A DNA stretch of 64,000 nucleotides from Prostheceraeus crozeri (Eukaryota > Platyhelminthes > Polycladida > Euryleptidae): NCBI GenBank assembly GCA_907163375.1, contig CAJQUW010009010.1, positions 230,496 to 294,495 of the forward strand, given 5' to 3'. This document shows, one piece after another, positions 10,912 through 21,299 of this stretch (position 1 is its first letter; each line of letters begins with the position of its first letter). Both the position numbers and the translations under genes were made by a program. The notes under the pieces were generated by a model. That model saw only the letters and a list, made by a program, of their open reading frames with translations, made no database searches and was not told the origin of the DNA.

Positions 10912-12800
10912 CCATTCACAGGACTTAGCCTCATCACCAGTGTTATATGTAGCAGTGAAAGCCCTTGATGGAGTTCCAGGTAACCCCAGGAAAAATAGGG
11001 TTAAGCAAAAAGAAAGTCAGATATCTATGACTATTCATTACCCGAGTCATTTATTTTTTCTCAGTGCACTGAAAATTGCACTGGTTCTGGAGGAAGTTCT
11101 CAAATGAAGTGAAGGAATCGCCAACGCGCGCATTTGAATTTCATCAATACGTGATTACTCAAAAATAAACAGCTTTTCATGGAGAAATTCACTTCTATGT
11201 TGGGAAACATAGAAATTTCCAAAGAATATAATATCATAAAGGAATTTTATTGGAAATTTCTGTGTTGGTCAAGAACGTAAAATGTGTGGGAATGTGCTTT
11301 TCTGAATTCTAGGTCGAACCAACGAATTCAGAAGTGCCACTGAATGTTGCTTTCTTCAATTCATCACGTCGCAACGTGTGTTGGCGTCCGGATATTCCGA
11401 ATCGAAAAACTGCGATAAATGATGAACGACTCTATTAATCAGCCCAACACTGACACCTTTTTTGTTTGCAACCATAGAGTAATGTAGCTAATACTGGTAA
11501 CATTCGGGACCCATTTAGTCGAGATAAATTAATTAATATTTTTAATTACTTGATTACTACTTTTCTATTATTTCATTATAGTTGCTTCAAAGGTGAAACA
11601 GATGGCCGTCCTGGTCTGTTGTCATATTTGATGAACCCATCTTTTGCTTCTATTCCGTGTAATAAGTACTCTGTGCTTGTCGAGTGACATAAAAAGTGTG
11701 ATTTGAAGTCATCTTCAATGTAGAAACGGACAGTTTCCTCGCCGTAATTCTCAATTGTCTCATCATTCTTTTAAAAAGCATACAGCATATTGCATTCATC
11801 ATGAACAACTTCGTCAAAAATAGTCATTGCTTGCAAATCTTCCTCAATTAATTCATTCAATGTAAAATATAATCCTCTATGATACAATCTTTTACCATTT
11901 GATTCATTTTTAACTGGTCACCTTTACTGTTGCTATAGAAACTCAGTGCACTTAGGCCTTGCTCTGCTTCTAGGGCAGAACAGGAAATCAGCTGTTTTTC
12001 AGAACGGCCCTGAATTTGATGTTGTTCTGAAAACAGAACCGAGTAAATGAATCGGGTTTTGTCAAATTAATTTTGTTCTGGAATCAGAGCATAATTAATC
12101 GGCTATGGCTTTATGCATCGGTGCAAATTATACCAGCAAAGTTATGTGCAATAGTCAAGCCAGATCTGAGAATCTGTGAATTTAACAATTTAAATTCGAA
12201 AAGGAGAATACTACCACCATATTTGTTTGAATTGACTTCTGAAAGTTCACGAAAAGGCTTCAAATGATTTATACCAAATATGTATTTACCAAATAAGTCC
12301 CTTCTGTTGGTTGATTTCACACAGAAAAGGTTTTTACTTTTAGCTGCACTTTCGATATGGCAGACAGCATTGAAGTAAGTTTTCATCACTTTTACCGGAT
12401 ATTTTGCAGTTGAAAGTTTGACAGATTGCTAAATGATAGGCCACAAATCAAACCTGTCATCAGCTTGAACCATAATTCGTATCAACGGATGTTTTCAATT
12501 TATGCTATTGTTGATGTGTCAATCAGAGTTTCATCATGAGTTTAATATGAAGAGAAATTGTGATGAAAATCACAAAGAATAGACAACAACTCTGACGGTA
12601 AATCAGCTTCCAGAATATGCAACAGTAACTATTGGTCTTATTCCAACATCGAGGCTAAGTTTGTAAGGTTTCGCTAGTACTAGGCTGACTTTTCCATCAA
12701 ATGGATAAGTAGATATCTTTGTACGTCTTTTTGTCTGAAGTTGCTATTAATGATTGGAACGCCCATGAGTCCTGAAACTGGTTGGATAGAAACAATATGC
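10912..12800. other. unassigned AT-rich DNA
   Basis: No supported gene. Several moderate open frames (for example 12111-12389, minus) lack recognisable domains. Confidence 0.5.
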
Positions 12801-12826
12801 ATTAGAAGTCACATCTCAACAAGGAA

Positions 12827-13276
12827 CACTAGGTGACATGCCACGCTCAATTACGGATAATTCACGCGTAAACTACATGACCCTACATGACCCTAAACAT
12901 CCGTGGCTATGCGGAACATTGCTGCAATATCTGTTATATAAGTTAGTATAGTTGACAGTCCTGTTATATAGACTTTGCGTCTCATGTGTCTACATATATC
13001 AGAGACTAAACAATGTGATAGGACCTCAATGTCATGCTCAGGGAAGACAGAACATGCTTAGCGGTTCATCCGTGGTTCAAGCGGCAACGCAGGCAGCCGT
13101 TATAGATGACGCGCAAACTATAAACGCTCGCCCGCGCGTATTCATAAACACTCCCCATGTTTTAACATCATCAGATCAAGTGATTTCTAACTCTTAGTGC
13201 AGCGCGTATGTACTAAATGCCTTTAACCACGAATGTTTAGGGTGCTCCGTAATTACGCGTGGCATGTCACCTAGTG
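12827..13276. mobile_element. MITE with CACTAGGTGACATGCCACGC ends
   Basis: A 450-bp element. The left tip CACTAGGTGACATGCCACGC is repeated inverted at the right tip, and homology between the arms continues inward for roughly 60 bp (shared CCTAAACAT and CGTGG words). A 13-bp direct repeat AAGTCACATCTCA lies at 12806-12818 and again right after the right tip at 13277-13289, with 8 extra bases between the left copy and the left tip. No coding potential. The CACTA-like start suggests EnSpm/CACTA relatives but does not prove it. Confidence 0.7.
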
Positions 13277-13289
13277 AAGTCACATCTCA

Positions 13290-13700
13290 TGAATAGCGAC
13301 CTAACAATTATTCGTTCCACTGTGAGATAAGAAAATTGCGAATCAACTTGCAATCCGAAACATGAGGCTGCGGCTGAATGATCCAATTGGTCTGCCAAGA
13401 CCCATTGTGAACAATCTGGCTCGAGTGACAGGAATGGCCAATCCTCGAGGAAGCAGTGAGCCGAGAAAAGACCAGTATACATCCACAGGTCGCTGTGCAA
13501 GATGTAGAGGTGAAGGGGAAAAACAAGCAACTGCAACCGCACCAATGACTTATGCAACGTTTGCAATCAGCCCGTCCGTGTGTGGCAAGCAGTCTTCTTC
13601 TATGAATAATGCTTCAACTGCCATCTCGTTGTTGATGGTGCAAGACGCTGCAAATGAAACTTAATTTGTTATTTATTCAAAAATATAAGTTTGTACAATA
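13290..13700. other. unassigned DNA
   Basis: Overlapping frames on opposite strands, none with a recognisable product. Confidence 0.4.
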
Positions 13701-13701
13701 T

Positions 13702-13885
13702 CACTGTAAATGCCTCGCCACCAAAGTCACCACTAACTCACCACGAAACATTGGCAACAAAAGTGAACACCAGGAAGTACGAGTGGCCAACACTTGCCAC
13801 GAACTAATGCAGCTGTTAAACATTATCATGCCACGCCCTATTGTTGCCAATTGCAGGCGAATTCGTGGCGAGTGTTGCCGTGAGT
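13702..13885. mobile_element. partial MITE, CACTGTAAA end with TCGCCAC words
   Basis: Starts CACTGTAAATGCCTCGCCAC and carries repeated TCGCCAC/CACCACGAA words on the left and their complements (GTGGCGAGTGTTGCC) toward 13865-13885. It belongs with the element ending at 36723. The right tip CAGTG is not visible, so this copy is truncated or diverged. Confidence 0.6.
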
Positions 13886-13899
13886 TCATGCAATTCCTG

Positions 13900-15300
13900 C
13901 ATTCCTATTGGCTCGCTTCATCTCAAAATGCATGGCCACGTACAATTTTGCATCTGAGACTGCACTACTGATTTCACTACATCAGTAGACTACGGATACA
14001 GAATTTTTTGCTATTGGAAAGGATTCACTAAATAGCTTTCCCTATAATTATTTACTAGCATTCCCACCTGATCAATTAATTTTGTCTATTCCGAGCTATG
14101 TAATCATCAATGATGTTTTTATCATTGATACTTGAGAGACGAGGACTAAAATAAACGGTTCCAGAGAGACCATCAGGAGATACATAGAAAGCAAATTTAT
14201 TAGTACACAAAATTTTATTTTCATTGTAAAGGTTTCATATAATTCCAAATGATGTGCAACGTTGTAAAAAATATATGCAAATATTTCAGAGATTTACATA
14301 ATCATAGAATGACAGGTACTCCTTAGCAGGACTAATGAGCACTCCCACAGGGAAACCAGACAAAGTCAATTTTTTTCATGACACACAAATTTATAATTAT
14401 CATAAAACAATGGGCGAACGAAAAACACATGTTATCAAACACAAATCTCGACACCAGTAAGTCACATTTTAGTTTCGTCAGCAGGAAAACCAACCAACGA
14501 TCAAAAAACTCCTCATATATAAAAATTCTGAACTGTTGCGACAAGTTCATATGTTTACACAAGATATCTGTGGCACCATCTTTAACAAAATGACCTCTGT
14601 TAACAAGAATAATTACAAACTTTTTGTGCCGATTCAACAACATATTGAGCAAATATGCACATATGCGAGCAAATACGCAAAATTCTATTCATTTGGCTCG
14701 CAAACACATGAATACCCATCTTTCGGTGGATGAGGCTATCCGGAAAAGTTAATATGCATAAAATGTAAAAATGTACAAGTGGTGCGTCAAAAGAAAAAGA
14801 AGCAACTTTCTCGATTGATGTTTAGTCTGCGAGCATAGCAGCGCGACTTAGAACAAGATAAAAGACAATTTCTTGAAAAAGTACCTGAACAACACGTTCG
14901 ATGTAGATAGAGTAAACAGCGATCACATATCTTCATCCCACAATCAAAACTTCCTCACCACTGGAATGAAGAAAGATCTTTCTTCACATTACTTAAACCA
15001 CAGTACGTTCGACATGACCACTGCGAACAATATCGGCTGGTGGAGGATGTTGAACGCTGATAGCTTATTCTTTCAGCGCTCTCTGTCCTATAACTTAATT
15101 ACTAACAGAATTTCATAACAAATTTTGTAGTCGACAAATCATCAATCGAGACTAATTTTAATCTTATATTTTCAACGTGTAGAACACAATGCGGTATTCG
15201 ATGCAGAAATACGCAGCAGGCAAAAAAGACGGCATGCGAACAAATAATAAGGATAGCTAGGCCTGTTTCGTGTGATAGGCATTTATTCAACATTTAGATA
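13900..15300. other. unassigned AT-rich DNA
   Basis: Nothing supported; open frames near 14332-14733 overlap on both strands and show no domain. Confidence 0.5.
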
Positions 15301-15307
15301 CACTACA

Positions 15308-16022
15308 CAGTCCGGCAGCCACAATGATTTTCTCCAGGGAAAGAGGCCGAAACTGAAACTTTCACAGAATGCGTATATCCTGTGCCTACTACGAATCTGC
15401 ACGTCTATCGAGTTCTGCCTGGTTCCTCTTCTTGTCAGACACGATCAAGGAAAGGCAAATTTTAATCCAATGGGATGCAGATTGGAGTTTTTTGCTAGAA
15501 TGAAACTCTCTATGTTTTCTACTACTGAGTGAAAAGTCTAGAGTAATAATTTTTGAAATGGAATGTCTTCAGGTCATTTCCTATCATGTTTATGTGTTAT
15601 TATCATGCTTCTTATCAGCGATGTATACAATAATGTGGTCAAATACGCATCAAATTGGCAAAAAAGCTTGTGCTTGTCGACATAAGAAGCTTGCCAATTC
15701 AACATGTATTTAGCCTCATAGAGTCATACCTGAACATGATAGGAAATGACCTGAGGAAATTCCATGTCAAAAATCATGGCTTTAGACTTAGTACTTTCAC
15801 TCAGCATAAGAAAACGTAAAAAGTTTCATTTTTGTCAAAAACTTCAATCTGCGTCCCATTGGATTACCATGTGTATTTCTTTGATCCTGCCTGACAAAAA
15901 GAGAAACCAGGCAGAACACAGCAGCCCTGCAAATTTGTAGTAGGCATAGGGTACACGTAATTCTGTAAAAATCTCACTTTTGGCCTGGCTCCCTGCAGAA
16001 ACTCACTGTGTTTGCCGGAGTA
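15308..16022. mobile_element. full-palindrome foldback element, copy 2 (diverged)
   Basis: Same family as the element at 10188: an AGTCCGGCAGCC start, inverted halves, and the central ATGTCTTCAGGTCATTTCCT word and its complement. About 715 bp. The right tip is degraded (GCCGGAGTA in place of GCCGGACTA) and no clean target duplication remains, so this is one of the older copies. Confidence 0.82.
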
Positions 16023-16501
16023 GCACCTCTTGTGATCTAAAATAAGTTGTTTAGTCATTGATTTAAGTTTTCGCTCATTTAATTTAATTCAATTACTTAG
16101 CCACTGTTGTATGATAGATTGCTTAAATACACAGAGTATTTAAGACAAACCATATAGTATGATTTGAATAAAGTTTCTGAACTGCCACAACACTTACTCT
16201 ACAACAGTCATTAGATTTAGGTCGTTTGGTCGCTTTATCTGATTTAATTTTCTAAATTTTGAAATAACCATGCCCGCTTCTATAAGCCCACAGACCATGG
16301 CGATTATGTTGAATTCATGTTTCTCGCTAAGCTGTGGACTCATAAGTACTGAAGAATTTTCTGCAACAATGCATGCATGTTTGAAAAGATATAGATAGCC
16401 GTTTAGTACTTATCAGAAAAGTGAAATAGAACTTACAGTCAGAGTTTTACCATATTCATGCATGCATAAGGTGTTGACATGGAACTATTTTAGCGACATC
16501 A

Positions 16502-17230
16502 GTGGATCGCATGAGTACCACTGAAGCTTACAATAGTGAACTGCACGGTGATTGCACGGTGATTATCCCTATTCATGCCGAATCAATCTCATCTTACAAA
16601 GAAGAGCATACTCACTTGATGAATTGGTCCATGTCAGCTGGGTTGAAAATCAACATGCGGAAAAGCAAACTTTTATGGTTTCCAAAGATGCCTACATGCC
16701 CCCGTCCTGTAATTCCTGATATCTCATCAGTTGATAGCCTTAAAATCCTGGGAGTTGTCTTATCCTCTGATTTGAAGTGGCACAACCATGTTGATTTTGT
16801 AATCAGAACCGCGTCACGTCGATTGTACGCTCTCCGTGTTCTCCGTCCATTTCTGAACTCTTCACACCTGGCTTCTGTTTATAAAGGACTAATACTATCT
16901 GTGATAGAATATTGCTCTCCCCTATTGATCGGGATGTCAACTGGTGACAAGAATGCTCTTGATCGACTCCAACGTAGAGCTCATCGTATTGTATGTGGTT
17001 CCGATTGTGAATGTGACATTTTTGATGACCTGGAAGGAAGGCGTATACAAGCATCTTTGAAGCTTCTACATAAGATAGTCTCCAACAACGATCATCCCTT
17101 GCACTCTATGTGTCCTGAGAGAATCCCCCGATCTGGTAGATTTGTGCAACCTTTTTGTCGAACTACTCGAAGGAGGAACTCCTTTTTTCCTGCTGTTTCC
17201 ATCATTGAAAACAATACATTTATAGATTGA
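16502..17230 (+). pseudogene. non-LTR retrotransposon RT, C-terminal half (CR1/jockey-like)
   Basis: A 242-codon open frame; the recognisable part begins about residue 17. It reads as the end of a LINE RT palm, then thumb and C-terminal region: GDCTVIIPIHAES (in the place of the catalytic motif C region, without the usual A-D-D), SAGLKINMRKSKLLWF (motif D/E), LKILGVVLSSDLKWHNHV (the conserved L-G-V-x-x-x-x-x-L-x-W-x-x-H block), VYKGLILSVIEYCSPL, LDRLQRRAHRIV, and a tail ending INNTFID-like at 17228. Loss of the F/Y-A-D-D box and the 5' truncation make it inactive. It is the longest uninterrupted element frame in the window, so it is probably a younger insertion. The clade is inferred from the LGV/HIV-type block only. 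Confidence 0.82.
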
Positions 17231-17467
17231 AGATCAGCTACATGTATATGTGATAATTTTTTTTTGTAACTTATGTAGTCCTGTCTTTGCATTTGTGTGG
17301 AACTGTGAAACTATGTGACTTCATCAATCATGACTTAAATGCTCTTACGGCGTACTCTGTGCAACGTCATAACTTTCATTCATTCTGTTTTAGTAACGTG
17401 TAAAAATTTGATTGACGTGTATTTACTTATGTCTTTGTATGATTTTCATTTTTTTGAATATAAACAT

Positions 17468-17469
<2 letters not shown>

Positions 17470-17509
<40 letters not shown>
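17470..17509. repeat. (CT)n microsatellite
   Basis: About 20 CT units some 240 bp beyond the non-LTR frame. Confidence 0.95.
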
Positions 17510-17515
<6 letters not shown>

Positions 17516-18450
17516 ATATAACAATGCTGCGCATTGTTATAGTCAAATTCAATCACTTCTTAACAATTGTGAAAAGTCTCATTGAAGGTGCTGCCACATT
17601 TGAGAGCTCAGAGGGCATCGGAAAACTCCATTTTAGATGCTTGATGCAAATTACGGAAATTCAAAATTTGCAGCATTGCAAACCCCAAAAAGTCAACTCT
17701 CAGCTCTCAAAAGAGATACCACACTGAGACTATACTGCTTCAACGCCATATACTTGGATCAGCTTTGACATGAGAGCGGAAGCATCAGAAATTACTTTAA
17801 CTACCAAACGAAGATTGCGTCAAAATTTTGCAATGCGATAATGCAATTGTTCTATATCTACACATTACGAAATCTCACTTAATGATAAGACAATTGAGAA
17901 CACAGAAGTTCTATCAAACTCATAACTATTTTATTAATTCGTAATATATGTATTTTTTAAAACAGATCGAAATCTTCCCGTAGGTTGCACAAAGAATTTT
18001 TGATTTCGGTGACATAGATAATCCAAGTGTGACATTGGAGCAATTTAACTCAATGAGATCTTTCACACGGGCTTTGTAGGACTTATAGGAAGCGGTTCAC
18101 GGTCGTCAATTTCATTAGTAGACCTACTCATACGCACAACTAATTACGCGAAATTGTCCACATCAACAGCGTATTTCACATTTTTGAGAGTAATGAAATG
18201 TTTGTCTCTCTCTATTTGTTTTTTCATATACTTTGGCAAGTGCAAGCAAAACGGTATATCTGCTCAAGTAAACGTATGATGACACAAGATTTAAAAATGA
18301 AAATCATGGCGTTAAAAAATGCACAAGTATTTGTTTGAAATCAAGAAAATTAAACTAGATCGAATGACCAAACAAACACTTGTGATGATTAAATAGCAAA
18401 ATCAAATGAGCAAAACCATTCAAATTCTAGAAAACTAATTTCAATGAGCA
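17510..18450. other. unassigned AT-rich DNA
   Basis: No supported feature before the mariner-like element. Confidence 0.5.
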
Positions 18451-18454
18451 AATA

Positions 18455-19698
18455 CAGGGTGTCCAGTTAAGGACACTGGATTTAATTCAATAGACATATC
18501 CACAATGATACTGATATGTTATTGATTTGTTGCCCAGAATATCTACATGGGTATGCAACTTCATTTTGCATGGTCGGTTTACAAGAAAATTAATTGAAAT
18601 ACGAAAAAGGATTAAATATGTTTAATATTGCATTCACAAGACAATTTTTCATCCACAGTCTCCATATTCACTTATGAAAAACACCATCCTTTAAATGACC
18701 ACCTCTGCAGTCACAGCATACTCTTATTCTGTGAAGAAAATGTTCAATCACTCTTTCACACAAGTTTGTCGTGATTCCACCAATTACACCTCGGATCTCG
18801 CGATTTAATTGAGCAATCCTGTTGGTTTTTTTATATGCCCGCGATTTCACATAGCCCAGATAGAAATCATCATGGAAATCATATGGGGACAAGACACATG
18901 ATCCTGGTGGCCATCCATCGATGATAACCATTGCTGGAGAAAAGGCGATCAGGAAATTATTCTCTGATGAACTGTGTGGTTTCTCGTGCAGTATGTTTAG
19001 TTGCACCATCTAGTTGTAACCATAACTCTTGTTCATCTAAGGTTTCGAGTTGAGGCAAAGAAACTCATTTATCATCCTTGAATGACAATCGCCATTTACA
19101 TTTACAACTAAATTTTCATTTTCAAAAAATATGGTCTAATCACTCCACCACACCATACCGCACATTGGTCGGGTTGCAATGACTTCTCATGTAGGGTAAT
19201 CGATCCTCACTTGAGGATCGTCTGTGGCCCATATTCGAAAATTTTGTTTCTTTACGCAATCGTCGAGATGAAAATAGGTCTCGTCGCTAAAGATTGTTCT
19301 CCTCGTAAACATTGGATTCACTTGCTGATTCTTAAGCGCAAAATTGGTACAATCTTGGCGAACTGTATGGTCGCAGGTTTCAAACTGTTGTGCCACTTGA
19401 ACTTTGTAAGGGTAATTGTACTAAGGGGGCAACTGCTGTGACCGATGGCATAAAGATGCCCTGGGATTTTCTATCCAATAATACAAATGGCAAGTGGTGT
19501 GACTGTTCCAGGTTTTCTATTACCATTATGAGTGGAACTCACCCAATGCAACTTCTGCATCAAATTCATAGCAAATTGACAATGCAAAATGAAGTTACAT
19601 ACCTTTGTAAATATTCCAGGCATTCAATCAATAACATATCTTCAGTATCGTGGATGTGGCTATTGAATTCAATCCGGCGTCCTTAACTGGTCACCCTG
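18455..19698 (-). mobile_element. mariner-like element with both ends
   Basis: A 1244-bp element with terminal inverted repeats of about 40 bp. The left starts CAGGGTGTCCAGTTAAGGAC; the right is the complement of CAGGGTGACCAGTTAAGGAC. It is flanked by TA on each side (18453-18454 and 19699-19700), the standard Tc1/mariner target duplication. Size and ends are right for a complete single-gene element. The decayed transposase is on the minus strand. Confidence 0.92.
18668..19640 (-). pseudogene. mariner-like transposase (DDE/D), decayed
   Basis: Cut-and-paste transposase acting on the element's own ends. Reading leftwards: a degraded N-terminal helix-turn-helix part (about 19640-19400), then IFSDETYFHLDDCVKKQNFRIW (19292-19227; first catalytic Asp in SDE), then in another frame LQLDGATKHTARE (near 19015-18975; second Asp), then SPYDFHDDFYLGYVKS (about 18889-18842; third Asp in the YDF block), ending GGHLKDGVFHK at 18668. 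The three acidic positions survive, but there are several stops and frame changes, so the protein cannot be made as one piece. The SDE.HF.L.G.V.KQN.RIW and QQDGATCHTARE-like words identify the mariner/DDE_3 group. Confidence 0.88.
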
Positions 19699-19700
19699 TA

Positions 19701-20568
19701 CATGTTGTCAAAGTCAATAAATCAACAATTACTTTGAAAGATAGAAGTGACAGGCCTACATTGTGTCATTATTGCGCATTTCAAGCAATTTCAAGTATTT
19801 CTGCATGCTATTATATTACGGGTAGAAAACATTATTCATTTTTTAGGCCCTCATCCAAAATCATATTATATGTCACAATCTTAAAAGTTGCTCATAGATT
19901 ACTAATTCGGCTATAAATCAGCTTGATGTCATACTTATTTGCAACAATAAGCAAATAAGAAAATTTTCCACTAATGCGCCTGATTGAGGGTCAAATAAAG
20001 TTCAGAGTTCTCATATAATGCTCTGAGCATTTCTTACTGAAATTCATTCTGGTGTTCAGAGAGCACTCGAGGCACTCCAAAACTTCTTCCTGCGAAGGTC
20101 CGTGACTTAAATTGAAAACTAGAAAAGCCATCGCAAAAATTTCGGTGGTCTTGGGCGGCACCATTCGTGCGAATATCCATTCCATCAATCGATACCGAAG
20201 ATTTCGGGTAGTTGGACAATCCACCAATGTGAATAGGCTCCTGAAAAATATGAAAGGTGTAGTAAGTATTTGCATGGATCAATGTGGCTCTACAGCATAG
20301 TTTCATGTTAGGTCCATACTAGTACATATGCACAATTGAACAAGAACAGAGAAACCGATGAAGCGATGAGTAGTCGAACACTTCGCTCACATATCATTTA
20401 ATTAGATTTAATTGACATTCCAATATAGCCTACCCAAAAATATTAATTAATCTAATATTATAGGACTGTTCCAGTCATTATCTTCATTTGGGTTGTGTGT
20501 AAGACTGTGAGTTCTTTAATTGCAAAATGCAAATTATGAAAAGGAGATTGCTATAAATTCGTAGACTG
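19701..20568. other. unassigned DNA
   Basis: No supported gene. Frames of 90-94 codons at 19991-20306 on the minus strand overlap each other and show no family signature. Confidence 0.45.
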
Positions 20569-20569
20569 A

Positions 20570-20900
20570 AAGGTTGGTATAAATAGAATAATTAAATATT
20601 GAATTGCATCCTCAGTTAAAAAATGGAAACAGACCTGAGATGTAAATTACGCCTTCTGATAATTCCTGACATTGAATGAAATGGCAGCTATTTAGGTCTG
20701 TTTCCATTTTTCAACTGAGAATGCAACTCAATATTCAATTATTCTATTTTCAATGTGTTTGCAAAAAGCGTCAAATTTTGATTATTGCAGGTGCACTAAC
20801 TTAGGCGAGTGTGTTTAAAGTGATGCGAGCCGTATTTAACGAATACCCGTCGAAACTTCGCTAACTTGCTTAATGCAAATCTGAAATGCTGGTAGTGAAA
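20570..20900. repeat. dispersed repeat B with internal inverted repeat, copy 1
   Basis: Two arms of about 70 bp are inverted copies (20575-20645 and 20690-20755: AATATTGAATTGCAT / ATGCAACTCAATATT and GGAAACAGACCTGA / TCAGGTCTGTTTCC types). A stretch near 20830-20890 with AACGAATACCCGTCGAAACT and TGCAAATCTGAAAT follows. The same sequence blocks recur near 52.86-53.08 kb (inverted) and 58.18-58.41 kb, so this is an interspersed repeat, class unknown. Confidence 0.75.
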
Positions 20901-21299
20901 GTCAGGTGTAGTATGATACTTTGATACTTCAGTCATTTCATTTTGAATCAATCAAGAAGTACTTGACACACCACATGAGTACTTTCTTTGTGAATTTAAA
21001 ACAGACATTCCTTCTATTGAATTGAATAAAAGAAAACAAAAATCAACTCATTTACCTTATCTATGCTAATTTCCAGTTGTGCATGTCTCGATTTCAGTAT
21101 TTTCACTTAATCTCCTTTCATAGCTGGCCCCCTATATGAATTGAATGTTTTTAGCTTTTGAAGCAAGACTATTTAGCATCCTTTGCTTAATGACGTTATC
21201 TTATTATGACTAGAGTTGTCGAAAGTGCTTAAAATAAGTTAGTTTTCATTTCCTTGCTTATATCTACTTTGTATTTATTTTAGAATTATTTACTCTGTA

